Shown here in pieces: positions 10,085 through 22,800 of a stretch of 64,000 bases of DNA. The notes beneath the pieces are model-generated. The model made no database searches. It had not been told where the DNA came from and saw only the letters and a program-made list of their open reading frames with translations. Source of the DNA: Ilex aquifolium (Eukaryota; Streptophyta; Magnoliopsida; Aquifoliales; Aquifoliaceae); the NCBI GenBank assembly GCA_951799425.1, contig OX637394.1:38395001-38459000 (forward strand), read 5' to 3'. Within the stretch, counting starts at the first letter, position 1. Every line of letters begins with the position of its first letter. The translations under genes were made by a program, and so were the position numbers.

Positions 10085-11490
10085 ATCTAAAAAAAATGAG
10101 ATTTGGAAGTGCTTAGTGAATGAGGGGGTGTCGCGGCTAATGAAATTATTCAATAGAATTATTGCTACTAGGAAAATACCTAATGAATGGAGAAAAGTAT
10201 TTTAGTACCTATCTATAAAAATAGATGAGATATTCAAAATTGTAATAATTATAGATGAATGAATTGATGAGTCACACAATGAAATTATTGGAAAGGGTCA
10301 TTGAACGTTGCCTAAGAGTTGAGACTACAGTGTCGAAAAATCAATTTGGGTTTATGCCGAGTAGATCAACTATGAAGGTTATATATTTATTGAGAACACT
10401 CATAGAAAAGTATAGAGAGAAGAAGAAAAATCTCTATATGGTATTTATAGATCTAAAAAAGGCGTATGATAAAGTACCTAGAAATATAATATGGATGGTA
10501 CTTGAGATAAAATGAGTGACGAATATGTACATTGAGGTGATAAATGACATGTATGATGGGGCTATGACTATAATTAGGTCTTATGTGAGAGAAAATAAAG
10601 AATTTTCAATCACGGTGGAATTACTCCAAAGATCGGCCCTAAGTTCATACTTATTCGCCCTAATTATGAATGAACTTACTGAGCACATTCAAGGTGATGT
10701 TCCATGGTGTATGTTATCTGCAGATGATATTGTATTAGTAGATCAAACTTGAAGGGAGATTGATAATAAGTTAAAAATTTGGAGAGAGACACTTGAGTCG
10801 AAAGGGTTTAAAATAAATAAGAGTAAAATTGAATATATGCAATGTAATTTTAATAATAGAAGAAGTAGACATAGTGAAAAAGTTAAGATTGAAAATCAAG
10901 AAATACCAACGAGTAAACAATTTAGATATTTATGATCGATCATTAAAAATGATAGAGATGTTGGAGATGATATAACTCATAGAATCAACGCTGCTTGACT
11001 TAAATGGATGAAAGTTTCTGACATATTATGTGGTAGAATAATACCAATAAAATTGAAAGGTAAGTTTTATTGAACAGCGATAATGACAACAATATTGTAT
11101 GGGTAAGAATGTTGGGCAACTAGAAAACAACAATGACAAAATGAGTATAGCAGAAATGAGAATGCTAAGGTGAATGTGTGAAAAAACTAGAAATGATAGA
11201 ATAAGAAATGACTGTATTAGAGAAATAGTAGGATTAACTCCAATTGAAGATAAGTTAAGAGAAAATAGATTAAGATGGTTTTGTTATATTCAACAGAGGC
11301 CGATAGATGCACTGATTTGAAAAAGTGAGATAATTTTTCTTAATGGTACTAAAAGTAAGGGTATATTTAAATTAACATTGAACAAAATAATAAGAAAATA
11401 TATAAACATATTTAATTTAAATGGATGTATAGCGCATGATCAAAATAAATGATGAAGACGGACTCATATAGTCAATCTCAAATAATTGAG
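10085..11490 (+). mobile_element. RTE-type LINE, 5'-truncated and degenerate
   Basis: Non-LTR reverse transcriptase of the plant RTE-like type, read through many stops and shifts. In order: LMKLFNRIIATRKIPNEWRK (10119 on), [11 protein letters not shown] (about 10340), [14 protein letters not shown] (about 10440-10485), then SADDIVLV (about 10718-10740), where the catalytic FADD has become SADD. The C-terminal region IEDKLRENRLRWFCYIQQRP follows (about 11240-11300). The endonuclease domain is missing, as expected of 5' truncation. In-frame stops (for example 10513-10515 and 10750-10752) rule out activity. The 3' end is approximate. Confidence 0.85.
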
Positions 11491-11665
11491 ATATAAAACT
11501 TAATTTGGTTTAATTTATTTATTAATTATGTCAATTTTAAAAATCATTTCTTATCAAATTCGCCTTAAGAATTGGCACCCTAATTTTGTGCGTAGGACAA
11601 CGTGGTTTTTATTAGGAATACCATTACCAAGTCTGTTGAGCTGTGCTCCCCCCCGGGTGGAAGGG

Positions 11666-11673
11666 TATATAAA
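11666..11673 (+). promoter_or_regulatory. TATA box upstream of the SUMO ligase gene
   Basis: TATATAAA in GGGTATATAAATTT, about 140 bp before the ATG at 11811. It is followed by a pyrimidine-rich leader with GAAACCCTAG. The only promoter-like signal seen between the LINE and the gene. Confidence 0.5.
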
Positions 11674-11810
11674 TTTAGGAATGATTTTCCCTCCAAATTC
11701 CCATACTTCACAAACCAGTGAACAACACCACACTTCTCCAACCTTATCATCGTCACTAACGAAATAGCTCGAGCACAACCCCTTCAATTAAGAAACCCTA
11801 GAATACCTAA

Positions 11811-14800
11811 ATGGCGTCGACCTCTGCATCAGCTTCTCGTGGTAATGTCTCCACCGGAAGGATCAAATCCGCAGCTTCGACGCTTTACTCGGACAACCAA
11901 CCTCTCATTGGTGTAAGTGAGAACCCCTTTTCTTCAAACCCTAACATTCCAGTCTAATTTTATATGATTTTGAACTTTCGCTTCAGGATATTCGAAAAGC
12001 TCTGATTATGATGAAGGAAATCGCGGTTGATTTGGAGAAAGATAATCAGTCTCAAATGGTAATTTCTAATTTCAATTGATAAACCCTAGTCTCCAAGTTC
12101 AAAGACTTATACACTTTCAAGGGGATATGTTTGTTAATAGAATATGAATTCGTTTTCTTACAGCCCGAGATACTGCTCATATATGATTTCGATAATCTGT
12201 ATGGCCGAAGTTTTCTTGATGATTCTGATTGATAATCCCTATTCTCTGGAATTTTGGTGGTTTTGTAGTTTCTTATTGCTTATTATTGTAGATGGTGGAA
12301 CCCTTGTTTCCATATGTTTATAAGCCTTAGCTTGTAGAATCTTTTTTAATTTCCTTGTTTTGATTGATAAATCCTCCTGTCACTTCCAGCATGCTTATGA
12401 AAAAACCAATTTGCATTACACATTTATATATCTGGGAATGGGAAATCTTTTTTCCGAGATGTCCACAAATTCATTGTTTATCTGATGAATTCTAAGTTGA
12501 AATGAAAATGGAAATAAGCTTTGGTCTGAACCGATAAACCTCGGGTTAAAGATGCTTATGAACCTCAACTTTATAAACCTTTTCAGGGAGCTCCTATTTT
12601 TCACTTATAAACCCTAGTTGCATATAATGATGAGTATTATCTTTGGAACATAAGATAGAATCTTTTTTCTTTTTGGCCAATGACACCTTTTTTGAGTTGA
12701 TGAGAAGCTTAATTTAATTATAGGTGAAGGAGCTTGAAGCTAGTTTTATTGAATTGCTGGAATCTTCTGAAGATTGTACTCATTTTTCCTCAGCAATTCA
12801 ATCTGTTGGAAATGGGTACCAGCCTGGAGAAGGGGTGCTTGAATTCTTCTTACCAATGCAGTTTTTATTGCTTTGTAGATTTCATTTTCCCATTTTTTGA
12901 ATTTTGTTGATTTTTTACGACTGAATTCTTGATTACATATTCCAAATGCAGCCAACTGATTTTAAGAAGTTGTTTGACGATGAGATTGCAAAGTTGAAGG
13001 CTAGTTCGTCTTCTGTTCCTCAAAATCATCCATTATTACGTCAGTTTAGGGAAGCTATCTGGGTATGTTTGCCTACCAACTTGTGCGAGTAAACATTAGG
13101 GTTTTGTTTGGTGTCAGCTTATTATAGGTAAGCATCACACATAGAATAGTCTTATGCCAGCCTTTGGCTTTGGCTTTAGATTGTATGCTGCATGTGAAGC
13201 AACCTTTTTTTGGATGATCTTGTGAAACTAGAAAATTGTTGTGAGTGATTAAGCAGAATGATAAGAATGAGGAGCTTCATAAATAACAGTACTTACAAGC
13301 CACTCAAGGGAGGAATTACCATGTATAAAAGTCTTGTTTGGTGACACTTGTTTCACCACCAAATTCAATGCTTTACTGAGGTGTCACGGACTTCATGCTG
13401 GCTTCTGACAAATGCACTTATGAAATGTGGAAATATTTAAGGCATGCTCATAATAAAGAGATGTGGTTCACCAGTTGAAGTTCCATCGCATTTCTTGTGA
13501 AGCATAAGCATCTCTACAATTAGAGAAGTCTGTACGTGATGTAGTTTCTGTTGATGTTCTTCTTGACCTCGATGAAAATCCAACATTGTAATTTGCAAAG
13601 AAAATTTTAATGTGTATCCTGTTTATTATCTGCCTTTTGAATATAATGTGGCTATTTAATGATCTCAGATATCTGGAGTAACTTCTCAAGTGTATTCTGA
13701 TTTGTCGTGGTTCTCACTGTTTTTGCAGAATGTTCATCATGCAGGACAGCCAATGCCAGGTGAAGAGCACGAGGATATTGTAATGACCAGTACACAGTGC
13801 AACCTTCTGAATGTCGCTTGCCCTTTAAGTGGAAAACCTGTTACTGAACTGGAAGATCCAGTTCGCAGGTTAGTTTGATCTTTTATATAAGCTTGCCGTC
13901 TCTCTTTATTCAGAGGAGATTTTTTTAAATGCCCAAAACATTCAAGTATAGATGAATCCCTAAATAAAACTAATGATGTGCATATTTCCTGCTATTTTTC
14001 AGATTGCATGTGAGTGAGATTACATAAATGAGTGTGCCCTGCTTCAGCCAAATTGTGCATTCTCTGATTTTCGTCAATAAATAACAATTTACAATTTCAC
14101 AAACTTGGCAATGCAAAAAATATTAAAATGTTTGGGTTGGAATTGGAATGCATGGAGCTACTTATAGTCACTTCACGACAAAGACGTTATATAAAGAAAA
14201 TAATCTAGTAGCAATTGGAAGCGTTAAGCTACTTCTAGTAACTTCAAGAAAATGCTGTTGTATAAAGAAGATTATCAGGTGCATGATCCCAATAGTTTCT
14301 TTTCCTTTTCTTCACGTTTTCTGAGTTCCCAATAAAGCCTATAAGTTGATGAGTATCATGTATAAAGCATGTAAGTTATATCACCCGTTTCTGATTTGAT
14401 TGCATTGCTGCAAACATTTGGACATTTATGTTATTACATTGTTTACCTTGGGTTGGCTTTCTTTATTTTTACCGTACTGGTGCAGCATGGACTGCAAGCA
14501 CATATATGAAAAGGTGGTCATCATGCAATACATAAGGTCCAAGAATGCACGCGCTCAGTGCCCCATGTCAGGTATCCAGGTTTTTATTTATATGTACATC
14601 CATCGGAGTTATCTCCTTTGAATTCCACTTGGTGGTCTCGCCTGAATCATACACCTTTTCAGGTTGCCCAAAAATACTGCAAGCTGAAAGAGTGGTCTGT
14701 GATCCGTTGTTACTGATTGAAATTGATGAAATGCGCTCAATGAGCAAACAAACTACTAGATTTGATGTGATAGAAGATTTCACTGAGCTCGATGAAGAGG

Positions 14801-14811
14801 AATCTGATTGA
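11811..14811 (+). CDS. MMS21: E3 SUMO-protein ligase MMS21/HPY2 (NSE2 family), 7 exons
   Basis: SP-RING SUMO E3 ligase, the NSE2 subunit of the SMC5/6 complex in the nucleus. In plants it acts in DNA repair, meristem maintenance and repression of endoreduplication. Exons: 11811-11912, 11987-12058, 12724-12834, 12952-13062, 13729-13868, 14486-14571, 14663-14811, with GT-AG borders and 256 codons. The N-terminal helical part (DNQPLIGDIRKALIMMKEIA) is the SMC5-binding type. The SP-RING is at residues 163-209: CPLSGKP (C163), DCKHIYEK (C182, H184), CPMSGC (C204, C209). The acidic tail ends DFTELDEEESD. Full length, no damage seen. The exon 3 donor is weak (GGG/GTGCTT). An imperfect tandem duplication of about 70 bp lies in intron 5 (14156-14282). 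No partner gene adjoins. Confidence 0.94.
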
Positions 14812-15871
14812 TTCAGAGGTGTATCTACAGGAACTTCTTGATGGTATAGTGGCTTTTAGGATGCCCAGCATGGCTTATGTTCTAAGTTCATGTTATATCC
14901 TTCACCATTATACATTAGCTAGCACAGAGAAATGAACTTCTACCCCCTCCCCCCTTTTTCTTTTTTCCCCTTCTTTCCTATGGGAAACAAGAAGTGTACT
15001 ATATATCCTTTTTAGCTCTTTTGCGTATTAAGCTGCAGTCAAAAAGTGGCCATTAATTGAAATTAGCTTTAGTATTCACACGTTTTGGGGGCTTTTGGAT
15101 GCCCGAAGGCTCCTAGTTGAGCGAATTCTAATTGAAAGGAAACTTTTTTGGGGATATTGAATTAAGGGTTAATTATTTTTTATTTCCTTGTGGTTTTGGT
15201 TAGAAGCGTCTTAATTGCTTGATGTTAAATTTATATACCAAAGTAAAATTGTTATTTTTATCATTCATGTTACTATTTCAAACGAGTCCCTCCAAAAATC
15301 AAAAGTAAAAGCTCTCTTTACGACTTATGTTGTTCATAAGTTTGGATTTTGCTTCTCATGGATGGTCTAAACATCATAGAAGGGTTAGACACTCCCTAGT
15401 TTTTCAGCAATATTTTGTCACCTACAACTCAACCTGTGGCCAATTCTAATAATGGTAAAAAACCCCACCGAAAACCAAGACACTACTCTTAACACAAAAT
15501 CACTCAAATTCACAACTCTAGAAGATTGAACAATAATTCAAATCTTTCATGGTATTATTTTTTAAATTAATTATTATAAATAACATAATTCAAAATTATG
15601 ATTGAGATGAATGGAATCATAGTTTTAAAATCGTTACGATACCAATTTCAATAGGTAATCTTATACCGAGCTCACATTTTTAGAGAATGAAAGATTTTGA
15701 GAGATTAAAAAATATGTATTACTTAATCTTATTTATAAACCTTTTGACTTTATCATAAATGACTAGAACGTGTCTTACATTAGTGAGACTTGTAGGATGT
15801 TCCATGAAAAAACGTAAATATTTGTATGGAAAATTTTGTTTTAGTCTTTTAGATCTTTATCTCTACCCTAT
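14812..15871. other. 3' UTR and spacer after MMS21
   Basis: Contains the likely MMS21 3' UTR (to about 15050) and AT-rich spacer. No ORF, RNA gene or repeat with clear ends was recognised. Confidence 0.6.
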
Positions 15872-16651
15872 GTTTGGTATGATGGAAAGAAGGGTGAATG
15901 GAAAATAGAGGAGGGAAAATGGAGGGGAAGGAAAAGTTTTCCCTCGTTTTGTATGGAAGGAAAACACAATGGAATGGAAAATGGGAAGGAAGCTTAATCC
16001 ACTCTGCCTGCCATTTTTTTTTCTTCCGATTTTGGGCGGAAAGTAGAAGAGAAGAAGGAAATCTTGATTAAAGTTTAAGCTAAATTACTATTATACCCTC
16101 TTGTCCATTCTTATTGTACACAATATTAAATGCATATTTTACTTTTGATGATATCGGCCACTTGAAGGTCACAACTCTTTTTTAATGTTATGATTATAGA
16201 ATTTAAATATTATTTTTAGTTTTGTATCTTCATTTTTTTTATCTAGGAAAATGCACCAATGTGTAATTTTTTTTTATATTCTTATTTTTAATTAATGTCA
16301 TTTTGTCATTTTTTAATTAATAGTTACAAATCATTCAAAGCAAAATTAATTCCTCTAAAATTAATTCGTAACAAAAATAAGGGGATTAAAAACTTTTTCA
16401 AATTAATTGAATTGATTTGTAATAAAAAATTCACTTAATATATTTAAGGGTAGAATTATAAATTAGGCATATATGTTTTTCCTTTCATTTCATTTTTCAT
16501 CTAATACCAAACGATGAAAAATATATCTCTTCTATTTTCCATTCCTCCTACCAAACAAAAAAGAAAAAAAATAACTTTCTTTCCATCATGAATAAAAAAC
16601 TTATTCCTTTCACTTTCCCTTCCTTTCTTCTTTCTATCCTTTATACCAAAC
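15872..16651. mobile_element. MITE-like inverted-repeat element
   Basis: GTTTGGTAT at 15872-15880 is the inverse of ATACCAAAC at 16643-16651. The pairing extends imperfectly inward: GGAAAGAA-rich left arm and TTCTTTC-rich right arm, with a second ACCAAACGATG near 16506. The interior is AT-rich without coding. No clear target duplication was seen, so superfamily is undecided. Confidence 0.4.
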
Positions 16652-16823
16652 GGACGACTAATGTTCTCTAAAATGCTCCGGCCCAAAATAAAGAACCGAT
16701 GTTCTACTAAGGTTTATAGAACCTTCTATAAGCGAGAAGTGGCCCTTATCCTAAAATTACCGCGTTCTTTCCCTGCACTGCGCCAACCATAGGGTAAAGC
16801 CGCTGGAGAAGCAGAATCGATCA

Positions 16824-19800
16824 ATGGCGATTTCTCGTACTTCTTTGCTTCGCCAGAGTGCTGCTGCTTCTTTATCTTCTCTGAATCCTTTCTCAATGTC
16901 GTCTTTTACTCTCTCTCTTCGTCCAAAACGTAGGTTTAGTCTTTCAGCTTCTCTCTCTACCCAAGGATTAACTTCCTCTTCGGTTGAACCTACGTCATTG
17001 AAGACGAGCCATCGTTGGAAGCCAATGTGTTTGTACTACACTCAAGGTAAGTGCACTAAGGTAAGCTTCTCCACCTCAACTAGCTCGATTAACCTCACCA
17101 CATACACACACACACACACATCAAGTACTGTCCTTTGGTTACTGATTGAATTGGGTCATCGATATGGACATGGTTTCAACACGCCATTTGTTCGATGAAA
17201 ATTGTCTAATATCAAGGATATCTTTTTTGGCTGGTCAAACATCACTCCTTTGTTGCCTATCAAAACAAAAAGGGAAAATTTTCCTTCTCTAGTATATATA
17301 TTCAACATCTACAAATTTTCAAACATTAATCACTGTCCAGATTTCTGTGTGGGTGAGCTTTTTGTTGAATTCGCATGGCAAATTTTGATGTAGAAGACAG
17401 TGTTTACTTGAACTGTGCATGCTGGCCTTACATTTAATTGCGGAAAAAGCCCAAAAAATATACTTACGTTGTGTTTGGAAGCATTTAATTCATCCCTTGT
17501 TATTGTAATTGGAGGAAATTTCAATTAAACTACTGTTGTATTTAATTCCAATTCTAAGCCATGAATTGCATGATCCCAAACCTGGCATTAATATCACTTT
17601 ATTACTCGATAATGTTATATTTTCTTTGGCTGTTCTAAGAGCCTCAAATTTGGATGGACTGCATTGATTGTTGATGGTTTTGAGAAAATCCAACCAGGTT
17701 TGTTAGCATGGCTTCTGTTGGCACTTATGGCACCTACTAATTATGTTTGATACATTATCACACTATATATTGGAATTTGAAGAAGGGCATCCACTTGCAA
17801 TATTGGATGTTAACCTTAAATACTCATAAATGTTCTCGTTTAGCATGACATAGCATGTTGAGTTAAACATGGGGGAACCAAAGATATTCTGAAATTGTTC
17901 TATTGCAGCAAAGCGCTATTACATAACAAACATATACACTCATGGCCTTCACTACGACAGACCTTAGGACCTCACGAACACGCCTTTATATATACAGAGA
18001 ACGAGTTTGTATTTGCTTATTTGTCAGTCTGAGTCTCGGTGTGAGATTGTGAGCAGCAAGTCATGTCATGGGTATGAGTGGGAGTGCTCTCAGTGTGTCA
18101 TGCACACATGCATGTAGGCTGGAAGAGAGATTCCATTTTTGCTGTTTTTTGGTGGGGGATGGGAAAAATGTTGGTTACCTGTGCAGGTGATACTTCAGTT
18201 ATTACTTTGGTATGTTGAATTTTGCTGGTGTCTATGTATTGGTCACAGAAGTTCATGTCACATTGTATTGGGAAAAACTGAAAAAGTTCTGTTTGTTTGG
18301 GTCCTTCAAGGATACGGATCAACTTGGCAAATATGGATGTCCTTCTCACGCTTCACACGTTGCATGTGCAGATTTTAAAATTTCTGTATTTGGGGGTGTG
18401 TCTCAGCTGGTTTCCTTGACAATGTTATGGGCCCAGAATATTAAATTGTCAATCTCATCAACACTCCCGTTATGAAAAGCAACATTCTGGCATCTCAGAT
18501 AGATATTACTTTCTAATGCAAAAAACACGAACTGTGTATTTTCTAATTAAAGGTTTGCTGTTTCACAGATGGATGATCCAATCCACCTCGAGAGCTTCAA
18601 TCATGACTGCTCCAGGGAGCTTAGATTAAGTGCTGCCGAGTTCAAAAAATTACGCTCTCAGCAGTTAGATTATTTTCTTGTGCTTGATTTGGAGGGAAAA
18701 GTTGAGATTCTCGAGTTTCCTGTTTTGATGGTTGATGCCAGAAACATGGAGGTCGTGGATTTGTTCCACAGGTTCTGCTCTGTTTATGTTTGATGTACGT
18801 AGTGTGGATTGAATTAATATGATCTTCTGTGTTAAAATTTATGCACCTTTCACTTGCAACTAGCTTGGGAATAGGTTGGGAAAATGATTATCAGATCTGC
18901 AACCATAAGAAGTGAACATAACATGTCAGGAGAACATGAGTCCTAGTGAAATAAAGACCGTAGCATATCATAAGAATAAGCGAAGGGCCATCTCCTGGGA
19001 AAATCGTATCGACATTATGCTTATTGACCGTAATTGGGGCCCGGGAGGGGGTAAGGAAGAGAATGGTTGCATGCCTGTCTTACCTTTCTGCAGTAAGTAG
19101 GCTCTACATTAGGATGATAACTGGATATACTGTTAGAGAAGCATACTTACTTTCAAGTGCATTGCAAAAGATTTTGAAGCAATTCCGCTTTTTTGCATTT
19201 TGGCGGGACGGAGGGCAGTTTTTGACTTTTTGTTGTTGGACCTTACAGGAGCTGTCCTATGATTTTTGTTTTGTATCTTGTCACTTGAGGGTTGGACTTC
19301 TTTCTTGTCCAACTTCTCTTTTTATGATGTACTTTTTTGTATTATTATGAATATATTAATGGTTTCTCATAAAAAAAAAAAAAAAGTGCATTGCAAAACT
19401 GGTGCATGGGTTTGTGGGGAATACTCATAGTTTCATACTGATATATGCATTATTTGTTGCTTTATTACTGATTGTCGTTTTCTTGCCTGAACTTATGTGT
19501 AAGGTAGGTTAGAAGTTACGAGTTCTATCTAGAAAGCATATTTTCAATCACTTATTCGTTAATATTTTTCTCCTCCTCTATTCCCATATTTTAATTTACA
19601 GGTTTGTGAGGCCCTCAGCAATGAGTGAGCAAAGGCTAAATGAATATATTGAAGGAAAATATGGAAAAATTGGAGTTGATCGGTATGTTATTGATTCCAC
19701 TTCGATGCTTGTCAGTGGAATATCTAATGATTTTTGTTCACACCATAATTTAACAGCTGGTACTCTATTTTGGAGGTTCAGTTTCATGGATATGTTTGGT

Positions 19801-22800
19801 TTACACTGGCCGGGCTCTTTATATCACTGACTAATTTTGTTAATTATTCTGTCTACTTGGTTGGAGCTAACAATATGCAATGCAAGTCATACCCTCCACC
19901 CAGATAATATAGCAATTAGGAAAATACTGAAGATTCATTGCAATTATTGGAGGAAAACATGAAGCATTGCAAGAAAAAAATATCAAAGCTACCTATAAAA
20001 AGAGAATTAAAGCTCTTTTATGTATGTTGAGAATTGTTGTAGGGAGGTATAAGATTCATCCAAACACAAGGCATATATGTGAATATCCATGGGAGGACGA
20101 GAATTGTTCTTGGCTCTATCAATGACAGTAGGTTTCTTGCCAACAAATCTACTTTTCAATAGACTTCATTGGCTACTATTTTGGTTTGCTGGTGGAATAA
20201 TCCTAAACTACGTAATGTGCTACCCCTTACTACTTTATGGTATTGTATTTCTTGATGTAGTTAATGTTTTTTTGACTGCACAGCTGCTGCATGGTACTCA
20301 GTATATTCTTTGGAAGTTTTGGAAGGGTTGGAGGGGCCCAAAAATAGACAAAAAGAAAATATCAAGTGAGAAAGTGCATATAGGCCATAAGGGCATACAT
20401 TTGATGCTGTGCAAGAACTTCAACATTTTGGAAGGGCAGTTACATCTGCAGCAACAATTAAAAAAACCTTGAAAAAAGATAATAAAATGAGAATTGATTT
20501 ATACCATTTCTAGGCTTGGTTTTAGATACATATCTTGTTCTTGTTTCTTATCAAAAGAAGAACTATGTCTTGCCTAAGAGTTCAATATCTGTGTGTCTGA
20601 GCCCATGGATAACTTCACTTATAGGTTGTAACCACTAGAGGTCAGATGCCAGTAAATCTGACTTCAGTACTGTGATCATCACTTGCACTGGGACCGTAGG
20701 ATAGATTTGAAAATTTTGAACCTAATGACTTTTTTTCTAGCACTATTCTAGAGTGGTTGCTTAAAAGTGATGCTTATGTGCCTCAGTAATTTCCAATACC
20801 TTTGCCAATCTTTCACGCATTACCACTTGAGGGGGAAAAAAAGGATTTGTTTTTGAATTCGTGTTTTAGATATGATGGTTCCTAAACTCTTTTGCACTAT
20901 TGTTTAAGCAAAACACACCATCTTGTTGGCATGGCAGACATTGTTTTGGTTGCTTCACTGCATGAAAACCCCATTAGAACCACAGTTAGGACCATCATAT
21001 TTAAAATACTAATTCCCATCATATCTAAAATGTCCTGTATTCTATTTATTGGTTCACCATCAGGATTTATCTTCGGAGGATGAAAATTTGCAAATGTTTA
21101 GCGGTCCCATATCTATTGATGCTGATTTAATTTCTTGATACTGACTGGTTAAAATTCTTTGCCTGTGGAGATTGTTTTGAATGAATTATTGTAAACTTTA
21201 CTCTCTGATGCTTATGAAGAAACAAAAGCTCCTTTGGCATATACACTGGAAAGTGACATAAGGTATTACACTTGCAGTGTCTGGCATGATACAGCTATCT
21301 CATTTAATGAAGTTATTCAACAGTTTGAAGCTTGGATGGCTCAGCATCACTTGTGGAGAAAGGAGCTCGACAAGCGTCTTAATAGGGCTGCTTTTGTGAC
21401 ATGGTAAGTTCACTATTCTGGAGAGCTACTGGTGGAAACATCGTTCAAATGAAACCAATCCCCTTTCAGCACAGCTTCAAACTTGATTATGTTTGAACTT
21501 GCTATCACCACCTAAAGACTAATACACCGTTGTTCTCTTGGAGATAGAAACAAAAAAGAGACATTTGGCTTTGCTCTCTCAACTCAACGAAGCCTTGTCC
21601 CAAATATTTTTGGGGTCGTCTACATGCCACATGAATCTTGTTTCAGTGTTCTATTAAATGCTTGTATTGTTCATATATATGGCTTGAAAATGATTTGACC
21701 GCTGGAGGAGACATTACATAAAATGGGACAGTCAACAACCCAGTTGTTAAGCTTCGAAAAATTGAAATAAAAAAAACAATCAAACTGGTGTAGGTGATTC
21801 CGTATTCATGGTATGTTGGATGAGAAATTGTAAAAACCCCCAATTTTTTTTTAATTTCAGCTATTCAATAAATGCAAAGCAGAACAAGTGCTCAGAACCT
21901 TGTTCACTGAAATATCTTTGTTTACATGTACCAGTGGGAATTGGGATTTGAAAACTAAAGTCCCTCAGCAATGCAAAGTATCAAGGATGAAGCTTCCCTC
22001 ATATTTTACGGAATGGATCAATTTGAAGGACGTCTATCTGAACTTTTACCAGAGGAGGGTGAGTACACAAACATCTGATTTCAGGATTCAAATGAATGAT
22101 CATATATTTGTTAATGTTTATCAAAGAAAGAGAAAAATATATTGATTCAATGAAATCAGATCTGTATTACAACCAATTTATACTAGGGCAAAACATAGTA
22201 ATATAAATGACTAATCTACCCTTAATGTTAATATATTAGATTACTCTAACATCTCCCCTCAAACTCATGATGTGATAGCATCCAACATCAAGAGTTTGCC
22301 AAGGAGAAAACGAAAGCATGCGATAGTGTGGGATTTGGTGAAGAAATTAGCCAACTGCATAGTAGAAAGAAGATATGGAAGAGAGATCGTGCCCAGCTGA
22401 AGATGATGGCGCACAAAGTGACAATCAATCTCTATATGTTTGGTGCGCTCGTGGAACACCGAGTTGTGAGCAATCTGGATAGCACTGGTGTTATCACAAT
22501 ACATAGGAGTAGAGGTAGTCAAGGAAATGCCAAGATCAGCAAGCAACCAACGCAACCAAACGATCTCTGCTGTGGTAGATGCCATAGCACGGTACTCCGC
22601 TTCAGCAGAAGAGAGAGCTACAACAGTTTGTTTCTTGCTTTTCCAGGAAATAAGAGAATCACCAAGAAAGAGACAAAAACCAGTGGTGGATTTGCGATCC
22701 ATAGAGTCACCAGCCCAATCTGCATCAGAGTAAGCACGGAGCTCCAGAGACGAAGAAGAGGAAAATAATAAACTCTGATGTAACGTACCCCGTAGATATC

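Noticed and set aside
16824..17198. 124-codon reading of ERL1 exon 1 through the donor site
   Set aside because: Continuation past 17060 is intron (GTAAGC donor and CA repeat); the protein resumes at 18569.
20089..20472. 127-codon hydrophobic ORF in ERL1 intron 3
   Set aside because: Lies wholly in an intron, shows no recognisable domain, and its T-rich composition explains the hydrophobic residues.
22328..22768. 146-codon plus-strand ORF opposite copia RNase H
   Set aside because: Antisense shadow; the minus frame carries the RNase H motifs.
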